The translations under genes and the position numbers were made by a program. From NCBI GenBank assembly GCA_021833085.1, contig JAKBGL010000045.1, positions 1 to 8,424 of the forward strand: a DNA stretch of 8,424 nucleotides, written 5' to 3'. This document shows positions 1 to 7,287 of this stretch, in pieces; position 1 is the first letter of the stretch, and every line of letters begins with the position of its first letter. The notes under the pieces are model-generated. The model ran no database searches. It worked only from the letters and a program-made list of their open reading frames with translations, and was not told where the DNA came from. This DNA comes from Actinomycetes bacterium (GTDB lineage Bacteria > Actinomycetota > Acidimicrobiia > Acidimicrobiales > Acidimicrobiaceae).

Positions 1-1
1 T

Positions 2-193
2 AATCTGTTTGCAAATAGCGGTGCGGTTGTTGGTCCCGCGCTCGTTGGAGTTCTGGCATCGCGAAGTTCCTTTGGTCTCAGTGTATCAGAAGCGGCTGTA
101 GTGGTAATTGCGATCTCCGTAGCGTCAATACCACTTGCTGCATTCTCACTCGACGAAACACGAGGGGTCAGTCTAGAAAGTCTAAATCCTTAG
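2..193 (+). CDS. MFS transporter, C-terminal fragment
   Basis: This reading frame enters from the left edge and stops at TAG 191-193, leaving the last 63 residues of a membrane protein. Two hydrophobic stretches are visible: one containing NSGAVVGPALVGVLA and a second containing AAVVVIAISVASIPLAAF. They look like transmembrane helices 11 and 12 of a 12-helix major facilitator. The tail right after the last helix reads DETRGVSLESL, which resembles the PETKG-x-x-LE motif that follows the last helix in the sugar porter and related metabolite:H+ symporter families. A sugar or organic-acid importer in the cytoplasmic membrane is therefore likely, but the substrate cannot be told from this piece. 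The start lies outside the window. Whether it is co-transcribed with the genes downstream is unknown; a 71-nt gap separates them, with no clear terminator. Confidence 0.75.
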   Translation, partial: NLFANSGAVVGPALVGVLASRSSFGLSVSEAAVVVIAISVASIPLAAFSLDETRGVSLESLNP

Positions 194-264
194 GTTGACG
201 TGTACTTCAAAGATCATGTGAGCCACAAGAGCCGAAACGTTCATAAAAGTAGCAAGATCCAGTA

Positions 265-1425
265 ATGCCTAATACACCTGGTACAGAGTTCTACAGTGCA
301 CTCTCTTTACATCCAGAAACCTCTGAGCAGATCGCGCATATTGTAGGAGAGTATCTAGACCAGAGCTGTAGGTCAACCGAAGATCACGGAATCAACCCCT
401 ATGTGTTACTCGCAGTAAATCCGCCGGATGCTCAAGCCCAAGAACGCATCTATGCAACCGTTAGAACACTTACAAAGCCCGAGGGATTCGTAGGAGTCGT
501 CTCTGGAGATCTCATTAGCAACCTAGGAGACAGGGCTTCTACGCCGGCGATGGCCCTCCTCGCTAGCAACAGATCTTTTCTAAGGCCGTTCGTCGTCCAC
601 GGCCAAGATTGGTCAAGTACCGTTGAAGAGATCTCGGAACACTCCCACGGCAACGATGTCGTGGTAGTGCTAACCAACTCGCAAACGACACTCTTACATG
701 ATATAACTAAAGCTCTCTCTTTACTATCACAGCAACTAACGGTTGTTGGAGCTCAACTCGCAACTGGACAACTTCAAAACTTTGTCTTTCAGATAGACGA
801 CGCACTATTTGAAGGGGGTGCTTTGGTACTTCTTATAGATGGAAGTCGAGTTAAAGTTCATAGCATTGACCCATCTCAACGACTCTCACCAACCTATATA
901 GTTACCAAGTCTCACAAAAACCTACTTCAGTCCTTAGGTTCTTCGACTCCCCTTGACCAACTTTTTCGTGAACAAGGAGACTTGTCTCAAGCAAGTCTCT
1001 TCATGGAGGAGATTCGGCACTCCGTCGAACTTTGCATAGACAGCCAAGCTACCACTCGACACCTAAAGATACGTTCCGTAGACTCAGAGTTGGGATCGTT
1101 ACTCTTTAGCGACCTACTCAACGTCGGAGAAGAGGCTCACTTTGTTCTTCGAAACCTTGAAACACTTAGAGAAGCGTCAATAAAAATTGCACAGGAAATT
1201 AAGAATGCTAAACCCACTCCATTAGCGCTCCTTCTTCTTGGACCGCTAGGACACCCAAGTACGATCCCAAGACCATACCTCCTACAGATCCCTACTCAGA
1301 CTCTCGGTGAACATCTTCCAAAGCTTGCATTTTGGGGGATCAGCACCCTTGGAACTATGATTTGTCTAAATGGGCATTCCAACTACGACGATGAAAGAAC
1401 GGTGGTACTCGCTCTAACAAACTAA
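265..1425 (+). CDS. FIST-domain protein (FIST_N plus FIST_C), putative ligand-sensing
   Basis: The 386-residue product has no signal peptide or membrane segment and is probably cytoplasmic. Residues ~45-195 look like a FIST N domain: a strand (NPYVLLAV), then GVVSGDLISNLGDRASTPA at ~77-95, where the family usually has a Gly-rich 'G(C/V)(T/S)xxGxI' turn, and VVGAQLATG plus GGALVLLIDG at ~160-193. Residues ~215-386 look like FIST C, ending in a segment around LAFWGISTLG and LNGHS (354-371) that parallels the family's GFF-x-GEIGP...LHG end. FIST domains are proposed small-ligand sensors in bacterial signalling, but no kinase, cyclase or methyl-acceptor domain is attached. The SCNGRG-like motif usual in FIST_C is not recognisable; the equivalent stretch reads LLLLGPLGHPS. 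The ATG at 265 has only a weak ribosome binding site. tal starts 10 nt after its stop, so the two are probably co-transcribed. The family call is from motif pattern only; the molecular function is unknown. Confidence 0.65.
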   Translation: MPNTPGTEFYSALSLHPETSEQIAHIVGEYLDQSCRSTEDHGINPYVLLAVNPPDAQAQERIYATVRTLTKPEGFVGVVSGDLISNLGDRASTPAMALLASNRSFLRPFVVHGQDWSSTVEEISEHSHGNDVVVVLTNSQTTLLHDITKALSLLSQQLTVVGAQLATGQLQNFVFQIDDALFEGGALVLLIDGSRVKVHSIDPSQRLSPTYIVTKSHKNLLQSLGSSTPLDQLFREQGDLSQASLFMEEIRHSVELCIDSQATTRHLKIRSVDSELGSLLFSDLLNVGEEAHFVLRNLETLREASIKIAQEIKNAKPTPLALLLLGPLGHPSTIPRPYLLQIPTQTLGEHLPKLAFWGISTLGTMICLNGHSNYDDERTVVLALTN

Positions 1426-1435
1426 GGTAAGGGTT

Positions 1436-2524
1436 ATGGCATCTCTATTTGAACTATACGAAGCGTTTGGTCAATCTCCTTGGATAGACAACCTACAACG
1501 ATCTTGGCTCACTGAGGGAACGTTGGCTGAGCTTATAAGATCCGGAGTTCGAGGCGTTACTTCAAATCCCTCCATATTTGCCCACGCCATCTCAACCGGA
1601 TCAGACTACTCTGAGCACCTTGGAGACCTAAAAGGAGCAAGTGTAGACGACGTCTACTGGGATTTAGTTTTACATGATATCTCTGGAGCCTGCAAGGTCC
1701 TGAAGTCTCTCTACGACGACTCGCACTGCAGAGATGGGTTCGTATCGGTGGAGGTTGATCCCAGACTCGCGCACGACTCCGCCGCCACCGTCGAATCAGC
1801 TTTGAAAATAAAAGAACGAATCGGTGCTCCTAATCTACTCGTAAAGATACCGGCGACTAAAGAAGGCGTCTCTGCTGTAAAAGATGTTATTGCACAGGGG
1901 GTCTCTGTGAATGTCACCTTGATATTTTCTCGGGTCCGCTATCGGGAGGTAATGGAGGCCTACGTAGCTGGACTTGAGGAGTACTTGCAAAACGGCAACA
2001 GCGATCTCCGTCACCTTGCCTCAGTTGCATCGTTTTTCATCTCAAGAACGGATGTGAAGGTAGATTCGATACTCTCTAGAAAGAATTACCAAGGAGAACT
2101 CGCTGGAAAGGCAGCGGTAGCTACTGCAAAACTAGCCTACCAAGACTTTTTAGAGATGTTCTCCTCTTCTAGATGGAACGCCCTTGCAGAGAAAGGAGCT
2201 CAAGTACAAAGACCGCTTTGGGCCTCGACGTCGACAAAAAATCCAGACTACCCCGACCTTCTCTATGTCGATAACTTGATCGGGCCGAACACTGTCAATA
2301 CAATGCCTGAAGCAACACTGCGCGCATATCAAGATCACGGACGACCGAGCGTTTCATTACTCGAAGACATAGACTCTGCAAACACTTACCTTAAAGATTT
2401 GACGAATTTAGGGGTTGACTTAGACAAGGTCGCACTCGAACTCGAAGATGAAGGTGTCGAAGCCTTTAAAGGGTCCCATGTCGAGATTCTCAAACTATTA
2501 GAAAAGAAGCTATCAGAACTTTAG
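1436..2524 (+). CDS. tal: Transaldolase
   Basis: Transaldolase transfers a dihydroxyacetone unit from sedoheptulose 7-phosphate to glyceraldehyde 3-phosphate in the cytoplasmic non-oxidative pentose phosphate pathway. The 362-residue protein has the family's landmarks in order: WIDNLQR (16-22) with the catalytic-type Asp18, GVTSNPSIF (40-48), VSVEVDPRLAHD (103-114), and LLVKIPATKEGV (134-145), in which Lys137 is the expected Schiff-base lysine, followed by VNVTLIFS. The WIDNLQR form and the length of about 360 residues match the actinobacterial/cyanobacterial type rather than the ~317-residue E. coli TalB type. The ATG is preceded by a purine-rich GGTAAGGG at 1426-1433, directly after the FIST gene's stop. 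pgi follows after 81 nt. In several bacteria this type of transaldolase is fused to a Pgi like the one downstream; here they are separate. Confidence 0.93.
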   Translation: MASLFELYEAFGQSPWIDNLQRSWLTEGTLAELIRSGVRGVTSNPSIFAHAISTGSDYSEHLGDLKGASVDDVYWDLVLHDISGACKVLKSLYDDSHCRDGFVSVEVDPRLAHDSAATVESALKIKERIGAPNLLVKIPATKEGVSAVKDVIAQGVSVNVTLIFSRVRYREVMEAYVAGLEEYLQNGNSDLRHLASVASFFISRTDVKVDSILSRKNYQGELAGKAAVATAKLAYQDFLEMFSSSRWNALAEKGAQVQRPLWASTSTKNPDYPDLLYVDNLIGPNTVNTMPEATLRAYQDHGRPSVSLLEDIDSANTYLKDLTNLGVDLDKVALELEDEGVEAFKGSHVEILKLLEKKLSEL

Positions 2525-2540
2525 TGCAAGTAGTAGATTC

Positions 2541-2560
2541 AGTGACCCACTCGGTTCACT
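2541..2560 (+). other. Small imperfect hairpin in the tal-pgi gap
   Basis: AGTGACC at 2541-2547 can pair with GGTTCACT at 2553-2560, leaving one bulged T and a loop of five bases (CACTC). It lies 17 nt after the tal stop and 45 nt before the pgi start. No run of T follows, so it is not a typical intrinsic terminator. It could be an mRNA stabilising or processing element, or chance. Confidence 0.3.
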
Positions 2561-2594
2561 TCAAACAAGACAGCGTCGCGCATCGATCGTATTT

Positions 2595-2600
2595 AGGAGG
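2595..2600 (+). promoter_or_regulatory. Strong Shine-Dalgarno site of pgi
   Basis: AGGAGG lies five nucleotides before the GTG at 2606. It is the best ribosome binding site in the window and decides the GTG start. In the pgi frame a TAG stop occurs at 2594-2596, so no start further upstream is possible. Confidence 0.85.
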
Positions 2601-2605
2601 ACATC

Positions 2606-3958
2606 GTGGGAGAATTAGTTGAAAGGTTGATGAGAAGAGACCTAGATTTATGGATTCCAAGTTCTGTTGCCAACAACCGGTTGGGCTGGTTAGATCTACC
2701 GAGCACCACACCGGAAGAGCTAAAGAGCGTCTTTGAAATGACCAACTCGGTCGATCAACATAACATAATCTATGTAGGAATGGGCGGATCATCTCTAGGC
2801 GCTATGACGTTAGCCCAACAAAAGTCAAGCCAAGGACCGCAAAACGGGCGGAACTTGATCTTCGTAGATTCAACTCACCCCAACGTTATAGCCTCCTTGC
2901 CTACAACAGATACCGCTGTTGTTCTTGCATCCAAATCGGGAACCACGACAGAGGTTGATACGATCTTCGAATTCTTGTGGGACAGGATCGGGAAGCCCGA
3001 TCGCTTCGTGATCGTAAGCGACTCAAATAGTCCTCTCCAGAACAAAGGGAAAGAACGTGGCATAAGGCGTATAGTAACGACTCCAAAAGATGTCGGCGGT
3101 AGATACTCAGTACTTACAGGATTTGGAACAGTTGCTGTTTCGTTTTTAGCCACATCTATTGACGATGTAATAGCACCCTTTAGTGGTGCCCAAAAGGCTG
3201 ACTTAGAGTTAGCTGAGTCTAATGCCAAAGATCTGTTCCAGGAGTTCGGTCATGGCAAGAATAAACTATCCATAGATGCCCCACCAACCCAAGATAAGGT
3301 TCCTATGTGGTTGGAACAGCTTGTCGCAGAGTCTTTAGGCAAATCGGGTACAGGGTTCATTCCAGTTCCAAATGACGAGAACCCAGAGAGTTCCGATAGA
3401 AGTAGGGTAAACTTAGCACCTAACGACCTTAGTGAACTAGGCGCCAAGATATTTGAGTGGGAGGCGACGACAGCTATGCTCGGGTCGCTACTTGGCATAG
3501 ATCCGTTCAATGAACCAGACGTGGCAGCCGCCAAGGCCGCCACCAAGTCGATTCTCGAATCCAACGACTACATTACCTCTAGGCCGTTAGATATCTCTAC
3601 GATAGATAAAAAGATCTCAGAGGAAGTACGAGATGGCGACTATGTCACCGTTGGAGCTTTTATAGATCCGCAACGTTATCTAGAAGGCTTCGCAGTGAAG
3701 CAAGAACTTGCTGCGTCCCTTGCGCCCCATGCAGTGACGTACGGTCTGGGTCCGCGTTTTCTGCACTCGACCGGTCAGCTTCATAAAGGGGGGCCAGATA
3801 TAGTTGTCATGGCACAACTGATTGAAGACATCGAGCACGAAGTTGTACCGATTCCCGGGCAGGACTACACCTTTGGCGATCTGTTTAAGGCTCAAGCGGA
3901 CGGTGACCTCAAGACACTGCACTCACGAGGTCGACGTGCATTACGATTCGCCATCTAA
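2606..3958 (+). CDS. pgi: Glucose-6-phosphate isomerase, short form related to the Pgi half of Tal-Pgi fusions
   Basis: It likely interconverts glucose 6-phosphate and fructose 6-phosphate in the cytoplasm, joining glycolysis to the pentose phosphate pathway. The 450-residue protein has two SIS-type sugar-phosphate sites: YVGMGGSSLG (56-65) with FVDSTHP (86-92), and ASKSGTTTEVDTIFEFLW (108-125). GGRYSVLTGFG (164-174) resembles the PGI signature, AESLGKSG (241-248) holds the probable catalytic Glu242, and GIDPFNEPDV (297-306) and FLHSTGQLHKGGPD (385-398) follow, with probable catalytic Lys394. The opening NNRLGWLDLP and the ending HSTGQLHKGGP...RGRRALR match the Pgi half of bifunctional Tal-Pgi proteins as I remember them. 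It is about 100 residues shorter than that half or than E. coli Pgi. No histidine sits about 30 residues after Glu242, where classical Pgi has its catalytic His. The GTG start is fixed by AGGAGG and an in-frame stop just upstream. Confidence 0.88.
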   Translation: MGELVERLMRRDLDLWIPSSVANNRLGWLDLPSTTPEELKSVFEMTNSVDQHNIIYVGMGGSSLGAMTLAQQKSSQGPQNGRNLIFVDSTHPNVIASLPTTDTAVVLASKSGTTTEVDTIFEFLWDRIGKPDRFVIVSDSNSPLQNKGKERGIRRIVTTPKDVGGRYSVLTGFGTVAVSFLATSIDDVIAPFSGAQKADLELAESNAKDLFQEFGHGKNKLSIDAPPTQDKVPMWLEQLVAESLGKSGTGFIPVPNDENPESSDRSRVNLAPNDLSELGAKIFEWEATTAMLGSLLGIDPFNEPDVAAAKAATKSILESNDYITSRPLDISTIDKKISEEVRDGDYVTVGAFIDPQRYLEGFAVKQELAASLAPHAVTYGLGPRFLHSTGQLHKGGPDIVVMAQLIEDIEHEVVPIPGQDYTFGDLFKAQADGDLKTLHSRGRRALRFAI

Positions 3959-4070
3959 GTGTCGAGTAAGTTTAGTAGAGACAACCCCGTTGACCCGAGG
4001 CTACATAACGCATGAGGTCTCAGCCTTTACGGAGTTCGCAACCGCTATATAGGTGAGGAGAGTATCATAG

Positions 4071-4847
4071 TTGCAAAGTCCTGAGTTGGTAGTGGGAGAC
4101 GATATCGGAGAGGCTTTCGGCGCTTACGTAACAGAACGCGTTCATGATGCTTCATGTCTTTTCATCTCCGGTGGATCGACGGGGCCAAAGTTATTCTCAC
4201 AACTCATCGATACGGCTACAGTTCTCAACGTACTTAGCGACCTTGTCATCGCCCAGGTAGACGAGAGAGTCGTTCCCTCGAACAGCACAGAGTCCAACCA
4301 ATACTGTTTTCGTGAAGATTTTTTAGAAAAACTTCGATCCCAGGTAGTCACAGCTACGAACTTTAAGCCAATGATCGAAGCGGACCTTGACGCAGAGATC
4401 TCGAAGGCGTTTGAAGGGCAAATCGTGGAGAGAGAACCTGAACGTTCAGATCAGGTTCTCATGTCCCAGCTTCGAGCGTATGGTCTAAGAGCCTCTAAAA
4501 GCTATGAAGAGTTTGTTCGTACACACATTGCAGATGCAGTGGTGCACCTCGGCATCGGTCTCGACGGACATATTGCATCTCTATTTCCCAACTCAGACGC
4601 GCTTGAGTCACCAAGGTACGTAGATATCAACTTCGACAACACAGGAACAAACAGACATCTAAGAACGACCCTGACTTTCACGGCCATAACGAGAGCCCGC
4701 CATGTTGTTGTTGTGGTGAGCGGCTCGAACAAAGCGGGGATCATTCGCAGAGTTCTCAGTTCAAATGACACGCCCGCATCGAGACTACTAACACGGAAGA
4801 CAACGTGGATACTTGACAAAGAGGCAGCCAAGGAGATCTCGAAGTAG
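4071..4847 (+). CDS. pgl: 6-phosphogluconolactonase
   Basis: The enzyme hydrolyses 6-phospho-D-glucono-1,5-lactone to 6-phosphogluconate, the second step of the oxidative pentose phosphate pathway, in the cytoplasm. The 258-residue length is normal for the DevB/NagB-like family. Landmarks are LFISGGSTGPKLF (30-42, phosphate-binding loop), AQVDERVVPSNSTESN (61-76, the usual W-x-x-DER-x-V...SN block with Gln-Val in place of Trp), and LGIGLDGHIASLFPNSD (160-176), in which Asp165-Gly-His167 is the family's catalytic DGH-x-ASLFP motif. The end, KTTWILDKEAA, is also typical. A Glu/Arg-rich stretch at ~105-145 looks somewhat longer than in close relatives. The start is TTG at 4071: a TAG stop lies directly upstream in frame, and GAGGAG at 4055-4060 gives a ribosome binding site 10 nt away. 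TTG 4086 is a less likely alternative. Tandem stops (TAG TAA) close the gene. Confidence 0.92.
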   Translation: MQSPELVVGDDIGEAFGAYVTERVHDASCLFISGGSTGPKLFSQLIDTATVLNVLSDLVIAQVDERVVPSNSTESNQYCFREDFLEKLRSQVVTATNFKPMIEADLDAEISKAFEGQIVEREPERSDQVLMSQLRAYGLRASKSYEEFVRTHIADAVVHLGIGLDGHIASLFPNSDALESPRYVDINFDNTGTNRHLRTTLTFTAITRARHVVVVVSGSNKAGIIRRVLSSNDTPASRLLTRKTTWILDKEAAKEISK

Positions 4848-4887
4848 TAAAACACCCTTACCGTACATGAGTCAGTTAGGATGCGAA

Positions 4888-4916
4888 GGGACATGAATGA
4901 GATCAGACGATAGAAT
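4888..4916 (+). promoter_or_regulatory. Possible sigma70-type promoter for fbiC
   Basis: GGGACA at 4888-4893 (four of six matches to TTGACA) and TAGAAT at 4911-4916 (five of six matches to TATAAT) are separated by 17 nt. They sit in the 105-nt gap after pgl and would start transcription near 4923, about 30 nt before the fbiC ATG. This would let fbiC and the LOG gene be expressed apart from the sugar genes. Such hexamers arise by chance, so this is tentative. Confidence 0.3.
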
Positions 4917-4952
4917 CGCCCTATAAGCAAATGTCAAGTTAGACAGGATAAG

Positions 4953-7277
4953 ATGCCGATCAACTACGCCGAAACGCCCACACGACAGTTAGCGTCCTTA
5001 GCCTTTCAAAAAAAGAGCGAATTTTTTGGCAACTTAGTTACCTATTCTCCCAAAGCGTTCTTCCCGCTAACTATGTTGTGTAGAGATCGATGCGGATACT
5101 GCACATTCGCCAAGGCTCCTGCAAGAATGAAGTCTTCTTACCTGAGTCTTGAAGAGATCAGAAGTCTCGGTAGACGAGCTAGAGATATTGGATGTCATGA
5201 GGCGCTATTTACACTGGGAGAACAACCCGAACTTAGATACCTTAGCGCTCAAAAAGAGCTAAAACAGCTAGGATTTGACTCAACTATCGACTACTTAGTG
5301 GAGGCTTGTCGCATCGTCCTCGAAGAGACCGATCTCCTACCTCACCCTAATGCAGGTGCCATTAGTAAAGGAGAGCTACGAGCTTTAAAGGAGGTTTCAG
5401 CGTCACAAGGGATGATGTTAGAGACCTTAAGAAAGGATCTTGAAGCTCACAGGCTAGCACCCGACAAAGATCCTCGAAGAAGACTCGAGACCATTACAGC
5501 CGCAGGCGAACTTCAGATACCATTCACAACCGGCATACTCGTTGGCATAGGCGAAACAGAACAAGATCGAGTTGATGCTCTTATGCAAATAGCAGACCTC
5601 CAAAGACGATACGGGCACATTCAAGAGGTAATCATCCAAAACTTCGTGCCGAAGATCAACACAAAGATGGCGACTTCTGAACCACCCTCGTTAGATTCTC
5701 ACGTTCGATCCGTAGCTATCGCGCGCCTCATCCTTCCCGGTGACGTCCATGTCCAGGTTCCACCCAATCTAACTGATGATCTCAAAGCACTGATTGCAGC
5801 GGGAGCTGACGACCTTGGTGGAGTCTCACCGATCACCATCGACCACATAAACCCCGAGCGGCCGTGGCCAGAGATAGAGACCTTAGCTAAGCTCTTACTC
5901 GAAGACGGAGCCGAGCTCATTGCGCGCACGCCGGTTCATCCGCTCTACGCTACCAAGGAGGGATTTATAAGTAGTAATGTCCGTCCCTACCTACTGAGGC
6001 ATATCGATGCGACGGGCTTTGCCAGGGAAGACGGATTCTACTCAGGTGGATCACATGAGTTCAAAGCAGATACTTGGCAATCACTAGAAACCAAAAAGGA
6101 AAGTCCGGCTCTAACAGAGATCTTTGACTCGGTGGAACACGGAGACGAGTTAGGAGAACCTGAGCTCGGCATCCTATTTGGAGTACGAGGAACACACGTA
6201 AAACGTGTTGTGGAGTTTGCTGACCATATTAGATCGAAGATCAACGGAGATGTAGTTACATTTGTGGCGAATCGAAACATCAACTACACAAACATCTGTA
6301 CCTTTAAGTGTCGTTTCTGTGCGTTTTCAAAAGGACCGCTCTCACTCAATCTTAGAGGCGAACCCTATCTACTCAATGTAGGTCAGATCCTAGACAAGGT
6401 GTTCGAGGCAAAGCTGGCAGGAGCGACCGAGGTTTGTTTACAAGGCGGAATACATCCGTCGTTTGACGCTGACTTCTACGTCAACTTGATAAGTACCATC
6501 TCTGCACAGATACCAGACATTCACATTCACGCATTCTCCGCTTTGGAAGTGTTGCAAGGTGCAAAACGCTCAAATATAGAGTTGCGAGAGTACCTCCAGA
6601 TGCTTTATCGTGCTGGACTCCGTACGCTACCGGGCACGGCAGCCGAGATACTAGACGACTCAGTTAGAGAGACTATCTGTCCAGACAAACTAAATACCGC
6701 AGAGTGGCTAGAGGTACACGAAACTGCCCATGAAGTCGGGCTTCGATCCAACGTAACAATTATGTTTGGATCAGTTGAAACGCCTGAGTCTTGGATCAAA
6801 CATCTTCTACTCACAAGAGCACTCCAAAAAAGAACAGGCGGGTTCACCGAGTTCGTACCTCTGCCATTTGTCCATATGGGCTCGCCAATATATCTTCAAG
6901 GTAGATCGCGAAAAGGACCAACCTACAGAGAAACTCTCCTTATGCACGCGGTAGGTAGACTCGCCTATGCTCACACCATACGCAACGTCCAAGCAAGCTG
7001 GGTGAAGTTAGGACCACACGGCGCTCAGAACCTCCTTAAAGCAGGAGCCAATGACCTGGGTGGAACGCTTATGGAGGAGAGCATCTCACATGCTGCGGGC
7101 TCTGAACACGCTAGCATGCAAACCATAGCAGAGCTGAGGGAGATTGCAGAACCCATCGGTAGAAGACTAATGCAGCGAAGTACTCTTTACAAAGTCGTTA
7201 ACGAAGAGCCAAAAGATAACGAACAGTTACTTGCTTACGCGCAACGTCAAAGCGTCACTCTAAAAAGCAGAATATAG
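4953..7277 (+). CDS. fbiC: FO synthase, fused CofG-CofH (two radical SAM domains)
   Basis: The enzyme joins tyrosine and 5-amino-6-ribitylaminouracil, using S-adenosylmethionine, to give FO (7,8-didemethyl-8-hydroxy-5-deazariboflavin), the chromophore of coenzyme F420. The 774 residues hold two radical SAM modules. The CofG half (~1-375) has Cys43-x3-Cys47-x2-Cys50 in LCRDRCGYCTFAK for its 4Fe-4S cluster, then TLGEQPE, HPNAG and GILVGIGET. The CofH half (~405-774) has Cys449-x3-Cys453-x2-Cys456 in CTFKCRFCAFSKG, then VCLQGGIHP (495-502), FSALEV, PGTAAEILDD and FTEFVPLPFVH. Both clusters look intact. In archaea the two are separate proteins; the fused CofG-CofH order is the actinobacterial form. 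It is somewhat shorter than the mycobacterial protein (about 850 residues). ATG 4953 has AGGA at 4945-4948; the nearby ATG 4931 runs into a stop after three codons. The LOG gene follows after 10 nt. Confidence 0.96.
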   Translation: MPINYAETPTRQLASLAFQKKSEFFGNLVTYSPKAFFPLTMLCRDRCGYCTFAKAPARMKSSYLSLEEIRSLGRRARDIGCHEALFTLGEQPELRYLSAQKELKQLGFDSTIDYLVEACRIVLEETDLLPHPNAGAISKGELRALKEVSASQGMMLETLRKDLEAHRLAPDKDPRRRLETITAAGELQIPFTTGILVGIGETEQDRVDALMQIADLQRRYGHIQEVIIQNFVPKINTKMATSEPPSLDSHVRSVAIARLILPGDVHVQVPPNLTDDLKALIAAGADDLGGVSPITIDHINPERPWPEIETLAKLLLEDGAELIARTPVHPLYATKEGFISSNVRPYLLRHIDATGFAREDGFYSGGSHEFKADTWQSLETKKESPALTEIFDSVEHGDELGEPELGILFGVRGTHVKRVVEFADHIRSKINGDVVTFVANRNINYTNICTFKCRFCAFSKGPLSLNLRGEPYLLNVGQILDKVFEAKLAGATEVCLQGGIHPSFDADFYVNLISTISAQIPDIHIHAFSALEVLQGAKRSNIELREYLQMLYRAGLRTLPGTAAEILDDSVRETICPDKLNTAEWLEVHETAHEVGLRSNVTIMFGSVETPESWIKHLLLTRALQKRTGGFTEFVPLPFVHMGSPIYLQGRSRKGPTYRETLLMHAVGRLAYAHTIRNVQASWVKLGPHGAQNLLKAGANDLGGTLMEESISHAAGSEHASMQTIAELREIAEPIGRRLMQRSTLYKVVNEEPKDNEQLLAYAQRQSVTLKSRI

Positions 7278-7287
7278 TGGCTATATC

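Noticed and set aside
195..200. TTGACG, a good -35 hexamer, just after the transporter stop and before the FIST gene.
   Set aside because: No acceptable -10 hexamer lies 16-18 nt downstream (the sequence there is around GTGAGC).
2875..3228. Minus-strand open frame of 117 codons inside pgi, the longest of several antisense frames except for one of 142 codons at 4502-4930.
   Set aside because: These are shadows of well-supported + strand genes; their translations have no family features and no ribosome binding sites.
4046..4051. TATATA upstream of pgl as a -10 promoter element.
   Set aside because: Transcription from it would start at or inside the pgl ribosome binding site, and no -35 hexamer lies at the right distance.
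3822..4052. Open frame of 76 codons spanning the end of pgi and the gap before pgl.
   Set aside because: Most of it overlaps pgi in another frame, it has no ribosome binding site, and its translation shows no recognisable family.
4855..4890. CCCTT...AAGGG inverted repeat after pgl as a terminator.
   Set aside because: The stem is only five pairs around a 26-nt loop with no T-run.
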